A stretch of 64,000 bases of DNA. Origin: Loripinus fragilis. Its lineage: Eukaryota; Mollusca; Bivalvia; Lucinida; Lucinidae. The notes under the pieces were generated by a model that was not told the DNA's origin, searched no databases, and was given only the letters and a program-made list of their open reading frames with translations. A program made the position numbers and the translations under genes. The stretch covers positions 176,723 to 240,722 of the forward strand of contig CAXHUL010000519.1 of assembly GCA_964019695.1 (NCBI GenBank), in the 5' to 3' direction. Position 1 is the first letter of the stretch. Each line of letters begins with the position of its first letter. This document shows, in pieces, positions 20,412-32,479 of this stretch.

Positions 20412-21045
20412 GGTATCCAAGGTATAGATTAGCCCCCATCCTGATTGGCTGTGTATAAATAGCTTGCCCAGTAGAATACACAATGACTCAAAGTGGTTGT
20501 TTTATTTTTTCAGTACCGAAATTGAAAACAATAAGTCAAAGGTGCAGCCTAGAATGAACACTAGATAAAAGAAAAAGCCGACATCGAATCCAACTGAAAA
20601 TGCATGATTAGACATGGACCATCGAATCAAGGCTTAAAACCTTGGTGCACTGTGCACCGGGGTGAATCTTTGCACCACTATTAATTTATACTTTCCAAGA
20701 ATTTAAGTGACCTGCTCTTCATTATAGGGGCCCCAGGGGCTTTGGGGATCTGGGGGGAATGGCTATTTATTTTCAGGGAGCTAGGGAGCACTGGTACTTA
20801 TTTACAGGGATTTGGGGAGCAAGCTCTTAGTTTTGGGGATTTAGGGAGCACTAAAAAAGTTTAAAAAATCTCACCTTAAAGGACAAGCCTTCATTTGGTT
20901 TGATTTTCTTAAAAAAATTCATAAGCTTCTTTGGAAAGCCTCCAGACCCCCCCCCCCCCCTTTGATAATCTAAATGTATTATCCTCGTCCTAACATGCTT
21001 TTCTAGACTGATATGGCAAATAATTTTTACTATCGTGGAAAATTA
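20412..21045 (+). repeat. 635-bp repeat R1, copy 2
   Basis: Direct-orientation copy of 14679-15313 with only scattered substitutions and small indels. The C run near 20948 is longer than in copy 1. It ends within 'tatcgtggaaaatta', where copy 1 continues into the host element, so copy 2 is truncated at that side by ATCAGGCC-type sequence. Confidence 0.85.
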
Positions 21046-21073
21046 AATCAATGTTCTGTTGGTTCTGATCTGG

Positions 21074-21816
21074 ATCATGAATACTTCGGGTCTCTTGCAA
21101 AGTTAACGTGAAGCCCTTCCAGTTTCCCTCACTCAGTGACCTATATTAGAGTGACTGGACACTTCATTTTTCAGCCATATAGGTATGTCGTGGCATGTGT
21201 CACGTGACTTACGTTTTATCGTATACACTCAAATTGGCGATGCAGCTTGTGAGACCGCTGCATTTATAGGTACATTAAAGAGCGTACTTCTTCGCAAATA
21301 TCGCATATTGGTACATATTGTTAGTAAGAATCGAAAAAACATATATGAAATATTGCTAAATGCTATGTTTCTGCAATGTAAAAACTAATTCTATTGAGTT
21401 ATGACCGTGTAAATATCGGCTGATTTTATGAAAGATGCGGAAATCGGCAAAAATGGCTCCAACAATACCTCTTTCACTCTGACGAATAAAGCTTCAAACA
21501 TGGCTATGTCTGTGTCTCGATTTATCGCTATTCATAAACTAAGATGTCCAATGATTCATAATTATTGTTATTTTATAATTTCGATGTTTATAAAGGTGTA
21601 AAAAGTTTAGGTAAAAAATAGAGAAAGTACGCTGTGTATTCCAAAACAGCGGTAAAAGCAAATCGTGTAGATAAATGATATCGAGTTTCCCTCATTTACC
21701 TGTGTAAGATACACGACAGCGTTAATTGAGTTGAGTATTGGGTTTTCATTGGAGTTTCTAGTCACTCTTATATAGGTCACTGCCTCACTTTGCAAGAGAC
21801 GTGAAGTATTCATGAT
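21074..21816. mobile_element. ~740-bp TIR element, non-autonomous
   Basis: The left end 'atcatgaatacttcgggtctcttgcaaag...cagtgacctatattagagtgact' is the inverse of the right end 'agtcactcttatataggtcactgcctcactttgcaagagacgtgaagtattcatgat', so the arms are about 60 bp. The short open frames inside (21185-21388 plus, 21607-21813 minus) match nothing I know. The same terminus forms a solo palindrome at 54091-54186. Confidence 0.75.
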
Positions 21817-23680
21817 GCCACGAACCTTCCAAAAATCGAATTTGTTTCATAAATGCATTTGGACAATAAAATGAGATTTAAACTGACCTGGCCAAACCAA
21901 ATTCTTTGTGCAGACCTACAATTTTTATTTCCATGTAAAAAGAAAAATATCATACTTATCCATGCTTCTTTTTACATTGTTCCAATGAATATAGTCAAAT
22001 TAAGGAAAACATGCTTATTTTATGTTTCTGTTCCTAAACGTCATAAATACCATGAAATAGTTTTGACTGTTTTGCACAAACAATACAAACTCTGATCAAA
22101 TGCCGTGTTATCTGGGTTTTCACTGTTTGCTGATTACCTATTAAAAAGGACACTAGGCTTAAATATGTTAAATCAAGTATCTCATACTGCAAAAAGTGCA
22201 AATGCATGCTGGTGCAATAAGAAAGTTATTGTATGTTTTTTTGCCTCTGTGCGGGAGATAATCCACTGGCTAAAGCTTGTGGATTATTGTCCTGTATAGA
22301 CGCACAAACATATCATGACTTCAGCGCATTTCCTTTGATCTATGTTGTTCATTAATTTCGACAAGACCCTGTCTTTTTAAGCGGAGAAGCTTCAAACTGT
22401 ATTCTTTTTTTTTCTAGGTTTGGAAGTTATTGAAGATTTACAATAATATCCCCCCCCCAAAAAAAAATCAGTTTCAAAATAATTTCTTTCCGCGGCAGGT
22501 GGTGATCACAAATGCACTTTTAATATTTATATCAAAATTTGATTGGATTGCTAAAATCAAGTTTTAAGATGCTTGCAGAATATAGATATATTGTCATAGC
22601 CATCATGTGTAATTTTAGATCGAAAATATAGTTTTTGGAGATTGTAAATGTAAATTGCAATCTGTTTAATCTCACTGTGGCCTCATCCATGATTGAATGG
22701 AACTTTCTAGACAATAATCCAGTCTAAAACATTGCTATATCAGATGAAAACATACAGAAAGGACATTTATCCCTTGTCCTCCTTTATATATTGAAATCAC
22801 ATGTTCACTTCTATTTTTCAATTAAAACATTGGAATCTGAGGCCACATGGAGAACTGTAGATTCTGATCAAATGACAATGTCAAAAAGCCAGCTGATCTG
22901 AATCTACACTATTTAGTAGTAGTAGTAGTAGCTTAATCACAAGCTAAATTCAGGTACATTTACGAAGATTTTTTCTGGAATATCAATGTTTCAGACTGGA
23001 GCCAGTCTAGACCATTTCTAACAATATCTGTTCAAATACATATACAAAGATTTTTTCTGGCATATCAATGTTTTAGACTGGAGCCAGTCTAGAGCATGTT
23101 CAAGAAATTTCAAAACCCTAAAAGACTAGAAAATCTTGACTGATAGTCAACAAATCAACTGACCACAAAGACATAAACCTTGAAACATTCTACTGCTTCT
23201 GTATATTTCTGATTAGTCAAGGACTATTAACAATGACCACACTGGATGAAATGAAATTTCCCAGCTTTAGAGACCATTAGGCAATTTCATGCTCCAGCGT
23301 AATTTCCCAGACCAGTAAATAAGACAGTCAGTGATTTTTTTTTCAGGGATGTAAATGCTTGTTTATGAATGTGCACATATTTTGCTATTATTCTATTTAC
23401 TGGTCTGATACCGGTCTAGCGTAATGGCCTAATCGTTGCCATGGCAACAGCATCCATACAAAACAGAAACATTTGCTACTTTGATGACATTAAGCTACAG
23501 CAACATTTTCATGTATAAAAGCAAGTGCAAGTTTGTCATTTTAGGTGTTTTTCAAATGTTGTTTATGTAATAATAGCTGGAATGCCTTAAGGACCCTTTT
23601 CTCAGATCCATGCCCATCTATATTTCAAAAAATCATATCTCATCAGACTTTTTAAGTCCAATTTGGGCTGATCTGTATTA
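21817..23680. other. Non-coding, no gene recognised
   Basis: Ordinary AT-rich sequence. Visible local patterns are a (TAG)n stretch at about 22915-22931 and a direct repeat of about 60 bp, 'agattttttctggaatatcaatgtttcagactggagccagtctaga', at about 22968-23095. The repeat contains the dyad 'gactggagccagtc'. Nothing else is supported. Confidence 0.5.
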
Positions 23681-23684
23681 AAAC

Positions 23685-25130
23685 TGTGTGAAAATCAAGG
23701 AGTTATGAGAATTTGAGGTTGAACTGTAGTATTGTGTTGTATGGTATATAACATTTGCCTGACATAGATCTGCTGATAACCTTTACAAATAGTTTAGACC
23801 AAGATCAGGCCTGACCGAATGTGGGCCTGATCTGGACCCAAACTGTTTGACACTTATGGGGTTACTGTATAACAATTTGAGGTGGAACCATAGTATTTTG
23901 TTTGTTGTATATAATCTTTGCTAGGCCCAACAGAATGTGGTCACTGGCCAGGCCACTGGATTAGGCCGGCCAGAATGTGGGCCTAATTGTTTGACACACA
24001 TGAGGTCAAAATTCAGGTTGAACTGTAGTATTTTGTTTGTTATAAATAATCTTTGTTTGTTTGTTTGTTCGATTTGATTCTTTACGTCCCATCAACAATC
24101 TTTCAGTTAAACAGGGACCAAGTAGGCTTTGATTGATTGATTGATTTGATTCTTTACATCCACTCATAAATCTTTCAGTTATGCGAGACGGGTCTTCCTG
24201 GGTTGAACCAGTACTAAGCTAGGATAAATGTGTCTTGCTCAAGGACAACAACGCAGTGACGCCGGTGAGGCTCGAACCCGCTGCCTCTCAGTCTCGAGTC
24301 AAGCACTCTACCACTGAGCCAATATATATATAATCTTTGCTTGACAATGCCATCTGCTGACTACCTTTTAAAACAGTTGCGTCCCAGATCAGGCTCGACA
24401 GAATGTGGACCAACTGTTTGACCCATTTGAAGTCTCTATAGTATGGGGTAAAACTGTTGTATTTTACAAACAATTAAGACCCAGATCAGCCCCGCCAGAG
24501 TGTGGGCCTAATCTACATCCAAACTGTTTGACACACATGAGGTCAAGATAATTTGAGGTTTAACTGTTGTATTTTGTTTGATGTATATGTAACCTTTGCT
24601 AGTGTCATCTGCTAATAACCTTTACAGTCAGTTTAGACCCAGATCAGGGCTGACAGAATGTGGGCCTGACCTGGAACCAAACAGTGTAACTGTTAGAAAT
24701 GCTAATGGTTACTTCTAAAAGAATTTTAAGGGTAAGTTAGTAACATACAGTTATGAAAATATTTTTCCCCACTTAATCCTTTGCCTACTATTTTTTGATC
24801 GATGTCAGTTGTAAATAGTTTGGTCCCAGATCAGGCCGGCAAAACCATTGATCTTGATCCTGATCTAGACCCATACCTGTACCTTTTTACACTCTGATAG
24901 CATTTTTGAAAGAAATTTAAATTGCAAAAAAATTGGACCCAGATCAGGCCGGACCTAGATCAGGCCCTATAATTTGTTCTGTTTCCCAACCAAACCTTTT
25001 GACACCATGATGGCATTCCTGTACGGAACCTTTGCAAACAGTTTCGACTCAGATCAGGCCAATAAAATGCTGAGCAAGATCCGGATCCTGTTAGACAATT
25101 TCTGATGGTAGTCCAGATAGAAGCTTTTGA
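23685..25130 (-). repeat. Cluster of ~190-bp ATCAGGCC units, interrupted by a SINE dimer
   Basis: Units read 'aatttgaggttgaactgtagtattttgtttgttgtatataatctttgc...catctgctgataacctttacaaacagtttagacccagatcaggcctgacagaatgtgggcctgatctggacccaaactgtttgacac'. This is the reverse complement of the units at 46835-47960. Later units (24780-25130) are diverged. No coding. Confidence 0.75.
24046..24339 (-). mobile_element. Chimeric SINE dimer inserted as one unit
   Basis: Reading on the minus strand: a nearly full SINE-A (about 24320-24132), then the 15-bp bridge 'caaagcctacttggtc' (24131-24117), then the 3' half of a second SINE-A with a CAAA-type tail (about 24118-24056). ATAATCTTTG flanks the pair at 24046-24055 and 24330-24339. 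The bridge equals the sequence next to the SINE at 26077, where it is that SINE's target-site duplication. Confidence 0.75.
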
Positions 25131-26061
25131 AAATATTTTATAAAAAATCAGCAACCAATTAAAAAGCATGCAAAATTTCCCAGCTGGCAAAGAGCATATT
25201 TTATATGTATATATTTTTTCATTCAACTTTGAAAGACAAAACTGACATTTTATAGATCTACCTACCTAAATATCTATTCCTTGTTTTTATTACACTAAAC
25301 ATGGATAAAGTAAAATATGTGTACCTCTGTGAATTCTGTGATTTTACTAGCATCCACTACACAAGTAATAAATTAACAATTTCCCTGGTCAGTTTCTCTC
25401 AACATTTAGCCCAATTACTGTCAGTGTCAGATAAGATAAATGATGCAGTGCCAATTAAAGTTCACATATTTAGAGAATCCTTAGACTGGCCCCAGTCTAT
25501 AATGTCATGTTTTTGTAGCAAAACTGATAATCTTCTGAGATAGCATATTTATAAACTTTACTTGGAGTAGTTCTTGGCTTGGACATCAAGGTCCACTAAA
25601 TTGACTATCAGAGAGGATATAATTTTTATAAGATGATTTTTTTCATAGTTAAATATAAAATTTATAAATGTAATTATATACATTTAGTGGACTGATGCCA
25701 GTAAAACTTTTTCTATTTTCTATATGTTGAATACCCATATTTTTTAATAGGTACTTGTCCAATGAGAAAATCACTTTTGGGGTTAATTTGAGAGTTTGAG
25801 CCTACTATCCTTTTGATGGAAAAACTATCAATTTCTTTGAAACATACTTTTTTCTGGCCATTTTTTATGGGCAACCCTTCATTAAGACTGTCAGAGATCC
25901 TTTTGCTTGTGGCAAAAATACTTAAGTTCTGACCCTGGCTCTGAATAGAAGTTGGAAATAACAAAGCCACATTATTTAAGGACAAAGCACTAAATTATCG
26001 ACTCACTTTAATATGTTTTCTAACTGCTTTAGCAGGGGTTTTTTCAATCTGCAGCTTTCTA
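25131..26061. other. Non-coding, no gene recognised
   Basis: AT-rich sequence. Frames such as 25301-25543 (plus) and 25713-25985 (minus) are short and match nothing known. No splice-bounded conserved segment was seen. Confidence 0.45.
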
Positions 26062-26075
26062 GACCAAGTAGGCTT

Positions 26076-26290
26076 TGATTGATTGATTGATTTGATTCTT
26101 TACATCCACTCATAAATCTTTCAGTTATGCGGGACGGGTCTTCCTGGGTTGAACCAGTACTAAGCTAGGATAAATGTGTCTTGCTCAAGGACCACAACAC
26201 AGTGATGCCGGTGAGACTCGAACCCGCGGCCCTTCGGTCTCGAGTCAAGCACTCTACCACTGAGCCACTGCGCTCCCTTATCAATCAGCT
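26076..26290 (-). mobile_element. tRNA-derived SINE, family A, with (GATT)n tail and TSD
   Basis: Full-length copy with the B-box complement 'gactcgaaccc' and tail GATTGATTGATT. GACCAAGTAGGCTT at 26062-26075 and 26291-26304 is the target-site duplication. Between the SINE head and the right duplication lie 12 extra bases (TATCAATCAGCT) that are the reverse complement of the sequence just beyond the duplication. The result is a perfect 19-bp inverted repeat at 26279-26320. Confidence 0.85.
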
Positions 26291-26583
26291 GACCAAGTAG
26301 GCTTGGTCAGCTGATTGATAATTATTTGATTGGAATTGGAACAGAAAACACATGGATCCACTAGTGATCAAACTACGCCCAAAAGCTTTTTCCATAATGC
26401 TGGTGATAAAATAAGTGAAGAATGACAAATTAAATATGTAAAGCTTACTAATTAATGCAACATTTTGGCATTTGGCTGCAGATAAATCCCTAGTCAGATC
26501 CAACATCCTATCTTGAAAATTGTAGCCCACCTTGAAGTCTGCCATTTTGGCATCACCTACTTCTTTTGCCCAGTGAGTGCCTA

Positions 26584-26940
26584 GGGGGGGGGGGGGGGTA
26601 CTCTCATTTTCTTCATACGTAGGCTCGGGCCCAGCATCTACCGTTCACCCAAAAAAATTTCAGGAATTTCAAGCACCCCCAAAAAATATTTGAAATTTTA
26701 GCAACCCCCAAAAATATCCACACTTCTGTACCTTGACCTTAAGAAAAGACCCTAAAATGCATAGAAATGAACCCTAAATATAGTCCGATTTTGTGATGAC
26801 CCTAAAAAATATCCACAAAATCTTCATACCCAAAAAAATATTAATTTTCTGAAAACCCCCAAAAATATTAAAATTTTAAATTTTAAACCCCCAAAAAAGA
26901 CTGGAGCCTACAGATGTATGAAAACATCAGAGTACCCCCC
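26584..26940. mobile_element. MITE with GGGGGGTACTCT termini
   Basis: The left end 'ggggggtactctcattttcttcatacgtaggctc' pairs with the right end 'gagcctacagatgtatgaaaacatcagagtacccccc'. The interior is repeats of 'aacccccaaaaatat'. No coding. Confidence 0.72.
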
Positions 26941-27251
26941 TGGGAGTGAGTGATGTCACACTGATCCCGAAAAAAAATATAAAAAAAGGAACCATATGAC
27001 GGTCATTCATAAAATGTTTACAATACAGACGACCAGCTTTAGCTTTTACCAGTCTTCAGAAATTTAGTAAATCGCACGAATTATGAAGGGAATTTTCAGA
27101 AATATTGTGGGAGTGTGTCAAACAAATTGGATTCATATCAGACCAAAAATTCTGTCAGACATGATCTAGGTCCAAACTTTTTTCAAAATACAACAGTTTA
27201 ACCTAAATTTAAGAAAAAGTCATATCATAATCATCATTATCGGATTTTTGA

Positions 27252-27815
27252 TTAACGTGCAGGTGCAGGGGCATCATCCACATCAGTGGGCCCCTTTCCA
27301 GGTAACTGGCTAGCTGCACGCATAGCAGATCTCACACCTGATCTCCAGGTGCTCCTTTCTTGAGGGTCAACTGTGGTGAGCTTCCACTCACGGCAGTCTT
27401 TCTATGTCAGTTTCTTCCATGTTTGCTTGGGCCTCCCTGCCCCCCGCTTGCCGTCAATCTGCATATCATATGCTGTTCTGATTGCACCATTCGAACGCGC
27501 CACATGCCCAAACCAGCGAAGCCTTCTCTCTCTCAAAATGAGGTCGAGGTCCTCAAGCTGAAGCTTTGCCAGTAGCTCGCTTGACCTTACCCTGGCCACA
27601 TCCTCTGGCTTGATACTGCAGATCTGTCTGATCATGGCCCTATCATTGCGTTGCAAGCGCTGCAGGTTCGTCTTGGTAAGTGGCCAAGTTTCACTGGCAT
27701 GGAGCATGGCACTCCCCACGCAAGAGCTGTACACATGGCCACGGGTCTTGTATGAGAGGTGGCGGGATGTGAGAACTGGTAGTAGCTCCCTGAACTTCTT
27801 CCAGACAGTTTGTCA
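27252..27815 (-). pseudogene. Non-LTR retrotransposon RT, C-terminal fragment
   Basis: The minus-strand reading KKFRELLPVLTSR, SETWPLTK, LRWFGHVAR and GRPKQTWKKLT is the recognisable C-terminal segment of LINE-type endonuclease-reverse transcriptases. After an in-frame TAG it continues KDCREWKLT and ends near 27252 in a natural stop. A second in-frame stop lies at 27813-27815. No upstream RT core was found, so it is 5'-truncated and dead. Confidence 0.8.
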
Positions 27816-27917
27816 GTTTGGGAACAATAAGCTGTCTGACGTAAAGCGTGCTGCATTTACATATTTATACCTATAGTTTTGACCGGACAAATTTCTCTGC
27901 ACAATCTAAATGCTTCA

Positions 27918-28066
27918 ATATAGGGATCAAACATGTTTTTCTATTATTAACATCTGCGGGACTCCGAGGTAGGTGTTAAAACCCAAGCCTGAAAGGCGAG
28001 GGTTTTAACAAACCCAAGGGGTCTAGCAGATCTTAGTGTATCAGGAAACCATGTTTGATCGTTATT
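27918..28066. mobile_element. Small MITE
   Basis: The termini 'agggatcaaacatgtttttc' and 'aaaccatgtttgatcgtta' are inverted, as are the inner 'gtgttaaaaccc' and 'gggttttaac'. About 150 bp, no coding. Confidence 0.6.
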
Positions 28067-28130
28067 ATTGCATAAAATCATTTTGTCACTTGAAAACTTT
28101 GGAAAATGCTTCAAAAAAGTCATTTATGTA

Positions 28131-28505
28131 TTACTGTAATGGCGCACAGAAGCATGAAATATTCGTAGGTTTTGAAACGCCTCTTCCAGAGCACAGGGAT
28201 TTTGTTTGGCGTCGGCCCTCGGACTTAGTCCGAAAATAGTTCCAGATGTCTGAGAGCTTGCTGTCCAGTTTGGACAGTTTGTCGGAGACAATTTTTTGGA
28301 AGTGCACATGATACGGTAATGCACAGTGATGCAATAGTATTTTTTGTCTAATAATACGATCGCTGATTGGCCAAACTTCTGTAAGCTCCGGACTGGTTTG
28401 CATAATTTTACCCCTAAAATACTTATTCACTAAAGCAAACCAGTCATAGTGTTTTGTTATGAGTGTCTGAAAAATTGTCCTAAAAAATTCCAAATGTCCG
28501 AACAA
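28131..28505 (-). other. Unrecognised 124-codon open frame
   Basis: The ATG is at 28505 and the stop at about 28131. The product contains SDKLSKLDSKLSDIW and a Cys-rich end, with no domain I recognise. The underlying DNA has repeat character (paired 'tgtccagtttggacagtttgtc' motifs), so it may be a repeat rather than a gene. No splice, promoter or homology evidence supports expression. Confidence 0.2.
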
Positions 28506-29054
28506 TATTCGGACTGCTTGGACAAAATGTCCGAAGTAAATTTCAGTCCAGCTGAAACTCTGGAGTAACGAATAACGTCATTCTAACGTCACTAAAGAAC
28601 GGTCATTTCTATGCACTTTACTGATGATGACCTCAATTTTTGTTACTTCCTAGAAAGCGTATAAAGTATACAAAAGCCGTGCATCAACAGCACGTGAATT
28701 ACCGGATTAATGCATAGATTTTTGCCAGTTAAAACATGGCTGTTAATAGGGTGCGACACGGCTTTTATGCAATAATGTGTATTTCTAGTCGCAACTATTT
28801 AAATTAGAAGATATTAACCAACGAAGCTCTTTCATGTGCGAAAATATTTACAACCGCGAAAATACATGACTCATTCTTTCGATTGCGATTTTCTGTGTCA
28901 ATAAAGTATTGTCAGCAGATCTCATGAAAGATGCATGCTCCAATAACTGAGTAAAGTTTGTTATTGTATATGAGAAGGGGTAACTATCATTTAATTTTCG
29001 TGAAATCTTACTTTTATAACCTCTGCACAATTCCTCGCCATTTTCGATGCTGCA

Positions 29055-29180
29055 GTCAAAACGTCCCCAAGTCAAAACGCCCCATAGTCAAAACGTCCCT
29101 GAATTGGTCAAAACGTCCCAAAAAAAATGGTCAAAACGTACCCATGGTAAAAAATGTTGGTCAAAACGTCCCTAAAATGA
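29055..29180 (+). repeat. 'gtcaaaacgtccc' short tandem repeat
   Basis: The phrase 'gtcaaaacgtccc' or 'gtcaaaacgcccc' recurs about six times with spacers of 5-15 bases. The preceding 28510-29050 holds no gene I can recognise. Confidence 0.8.
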
Positions 29181-29413
29181 TTTTTTCTATATCTACATAT
29201 ATCTACACATATGGTGTAGGGGCTGTCCATCAATCCTGAGAGAGTTTAAAAAAAAAAGAAAAAAAAAAGAAAGGGTTTGGCCAGATGTATTTCAAACATT
29301 CTTTCCCGTCCAATCTAGCTTCTGTGGCGGTACCAAGTCACAAATGGTCCCCGCTAGCATAGCGCAAGGAAATCATCAGGAATTTACTTACATCTGACCG
29401 GTTCTTACAGTCA

Positions 29414-31515
29414 TTAGAAGGTGAGGGTTGAAAGCTCCCTCTTGAAGGATACCAAGGAGGGAGCATCAACAGCAGATGTCAACAGGGAATTCCAGTGACG
29501 GACAGTTGCGGAAAAAAGCTATGCTTGTAGTAATCAGCTGAGGCCTGGATCTGTCTGAATTTCTGTCCATGGTGAGAACGCATTCTTGTGCTGCCTGGTG
29601 TTAGGTACTTGTCAGTAGGAATGTCTATTAGGCCATGCAAGATCTTAAACATCATAGCTAGTCGGTGCTTGATTCTTCTTGACTCAAGGGGCTCCCACTG
29701 GAGATGATCTAGCATAGAGGTCACACTGCTTGTGTTTCTGTATCTGTTGGTAACATATCTTGCTGCTTTAGGCCGTACCATCTCCAGTTTCTGTGTGGCT
29801 TCCTGAAAGTGCGGGCTCCAAACAGTATACAGCAATACTACAAACCTGGTCTTACAAGTGAAAGGTAGGCAGCTGTCTTTGTAGCATCGTTGTTTACTTT
29901 GACGTTTCTCTGTAGAAAGACGAGCATGCTGTTCCCGTGCCTGGCAATCTGGTCAAAGTGCCTGTTCCATGAGAGATTGGGCTGTTGTACCACTCCCAGC
30001 TATTTAGTTGCGTCCTCTGTTACCAAAGCATGACCTTTCAAAGGATAGCTGGTAGTAACTGAGATGCATGACCTAGAGATGTGTTGTGTGCTACATTTGT
30101 CCGGATGGAAATCCATGCCCCACTTTCTCGCGGTTAAGGTCTTCTTGTAGTATCTGACAGTCTTCCTGGCTCTTTATCCATCAGTACAGGATGCAATCAT
30201 CCGCAAACAGCCTGGTACTTGATTGGACACAGTCCCGGAGGTCATTGATAAATATCAAGAATAATAGAGGACCTAAGACTGTTCCTTGTGGCACTCAGCT
30301 GAGGACTTTGAAACTGTCAGATGTTGATCCTTCAACCAAAACCTGCTGTGTCCTGTCTGTCAGGAAAACCTTTATCCAGCTGTGGGTAGAACCTTGAACG
30401 CCATAATGTTCCAGTTTCTTCAACAGGAGTTGGTGGGGTACACGGTCAAAGGCTTTTGAAAAGTCTAATATGATTAGATCATGTTGTTGTTTCTTGTCCA
30501 AGCCTGAGATCAGTTCTTCTGCTAGTGTGAGCAGTTGAGTCTCACAACTCCTTCTGGCCCTGAAGCCGTGTTGGGAGTCTGTAAGGATCTGGTGGTTGCA
30601 AGGTGCTTGAGGACATTGCTTGTTATGATGTGCTCCTGGATCTTGCAGCAAATACATGTAAGGGAGATGGGCCTGTAGTTGCTTGCTTTGTCCTTTCCTC
30701 ACTTCTTGAAGATTGCAGTCACATTGGCGGTCTTCCAGTTTTTGGGGATGGTTCTGGTGTCCAAGCTCTTCTGGTAGATGATGGCCAAGAGTGGTGAAAT
30801 CTCTGCTGCAAGCTCTTTCATGATCCTAGCTGGTAGCATATCAGGCCCTGTGGCTTTGTTGGGGTTTAGTTTCTGCAACAACTCCAGAACTCCCTCGGCT
30901 GTGACCTTGATGTCTGGCATTGCTGGATATGTTGTTCTTTTAGGTGTTGGGATGTTGTTGCAGTCCTCTCTAGTCCATGTTGACTCATACTGTCTATTTA
31001 GGATGTCAGCTTTATCCTTTGCGTCTGCTTAGAGTCTTCCATTTTCTTTCAAGGGTGCTATACCACTCGTGTCTTTGCGAAGGGATTTGAAGAATGACCA
31101 AAACCTCTTCTGCTTGGGTTAATATTCCCGATCTGGTGATCCAATGTCAATGATTTGATCAACGAAGCTCCAGCACGACTTTCTTTCTGCTTGATGTATT
31201 TTGGCCTTGGTCTGTTTGTATAGCCTGATGTCTCTGGCATTTCGAGTCTTACACTGTCTGTTGAAGAGTTTCTTTCTTTTCCAAATTAGGCTCTTCACTT
31301 CTCTGGAAATCCATGGTTTCTGTATTTTATTGCCACGGAGGGTCTTAGATGGAATGTAGGTGTCCATGAAGGTTTGAGATTTGAAGATGGTCCATAAGGA
31401 TTCGACGCCTTCAGTGTCTGCCTTTGTTTTGAATTCTTCATGAAAGGAGCTCAGCTCTTCTTTCATGCCATTATAGTCCACCTTGATGTACTTGTAAACC
31501 TTTCTATATTTTATG
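29414..31515 (-). pseudogene. 5'-truncated LINE (jockey/CR1-like) reverse transcriptase, degraded
   Basis: Order on the minus strand: the pre-RT linker (KPWISREVKSLIWKRKKLF, about 31290), the RT fingers (LNPNKATGPDMLPARIMKEL, about 30860), DSQHGFRARRSCETQLL, motif A IILDFSKAFDRVP (about 30440-30480) and [19 protein letters not shown]. The catalytic FADD motif follows at 30196-30207. After several frame changes come the C-terminal region (HRLAMMFKILHGLID) and the typical end WNSLLTSAVDAPSLVSFKREL, with a stop at 29414. In-frame stops occur just before VPQG and after FADD..ILY, and frameshifts at several points. The apurinic endonuclease domain is missing. Dead copy. Confidence 0.88.
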
Positions 31516-32030
31516 AAATTTTAGGCATAATCTGGGATGTTTGAATGAATTTTCTTTAGATAAAGTGCTTTTATCCAAAGTCATGGTGGAGACAGTCAAA
31601 GGCCTAGGACAAATCAATTAATATGGTTCCAACATAGCTATGATTGTCCAATTGCCTCTTCCATTATTACAGTAGCTTCAGCAGCATATTTTGGCAGCTA
31701 TAACCCTTTCATAAAGCAGCTAAATATCATATGTATTACAAATACAGCCAAATGATTTAACACATTTTGAGCTAATCTATGGATTTTCATAGTTTTTTAC
31801 TCTCTGTATATTTTTTCACTGGGTGCCTTTGATCTAGTTGGATTTGGTATGTAAAAATGTATGCAATCTGGTATATCATTCAGCTTGTTTATGAACAGTA
31901 TTGAGTTTTAGAGATAATTACATTTATCTGACTCCCAATTGTACTCAACACATTCATTGACAAGATAATTTTGAGAGCTTTTTTGGCCCAAGTAAAATAC
32001 ATTTGAAGCCCACTGGTAGCTTAGGCAGGC
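31516..32030. other. Non-coding, nothing recognised
   Basis: AT-rich sequence between the LINE remnant and the next repeat. No repeat family, RNA or exon could be assigned. Confidence 0.4.
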
Positions 32031-32034
32031 TGCT

Positions 32035-32162
32035 GTGCCTTCTAAGAGTGGTCTATTGTTTAATGTACTTCAAATTGTTTGTGGGGGGCTCTGTGTTTGT
32101 TTGGGCATGCATTATTTTGTGCCCTTTCTAGTTTTGCAATCAACTTTAAGAGAGAGAGAGAA

Positions 32163-32225
<63 letters not shown>

Positions 32226-32350
32226 TATTTGTTTTGCTTTTATTGTCTTACAGATGTCTTGTTTCTGTAAATGTTCTGTCCCTCTTCATCAATGTGCCTT
32301 TTGGTTGGTCTGCAGTGTGTGATTGTGGTATTTTCTATTCACACACACTT
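32035..32350 (+). repeat. 'ggtctgcagtgtgtgattgtgg' family copy with (GA)n expansion
   Basis: Shares 'ggggggctctgtgtttg', 'gccctttctagttttgcaatca' and 'tggttggtctgcagtgtgtgattgtgg' with 62735-63075 and 62010-62330. The GA microsatellite at 32151-32222 replaces the 'gagagtgagagctgg' segment of those copies. The two Arg/Glu-rich frames here are microsatellite translations. Confidence 0.7.
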
Positions 32351-32479
32351 ACATTTTAGCTGTAATTCTATAATTACATTGAATATTTTAAGTGATGCAA
32401 TCTAAGTGTGAAAGACTTATCCTTTTTGAGGAAAACGATAATATATGTTAATATCAAACTTAAATACATTTAATGGTAC

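Noticed and set aside
14679..21045. R1 copies as LTRs of a 6.4-kb retrotransposon
   Set aside because: R1 contains a minisatellite and an inverted-repeat terminus, has no adjacent primer-binding site or polypurine tract, and no coding sequence lies between the copies other than the nested element.
32079..32270. Arg/Glu-repeat open frames
   Set aside because: They are translations of a (GA)n microsatellite.
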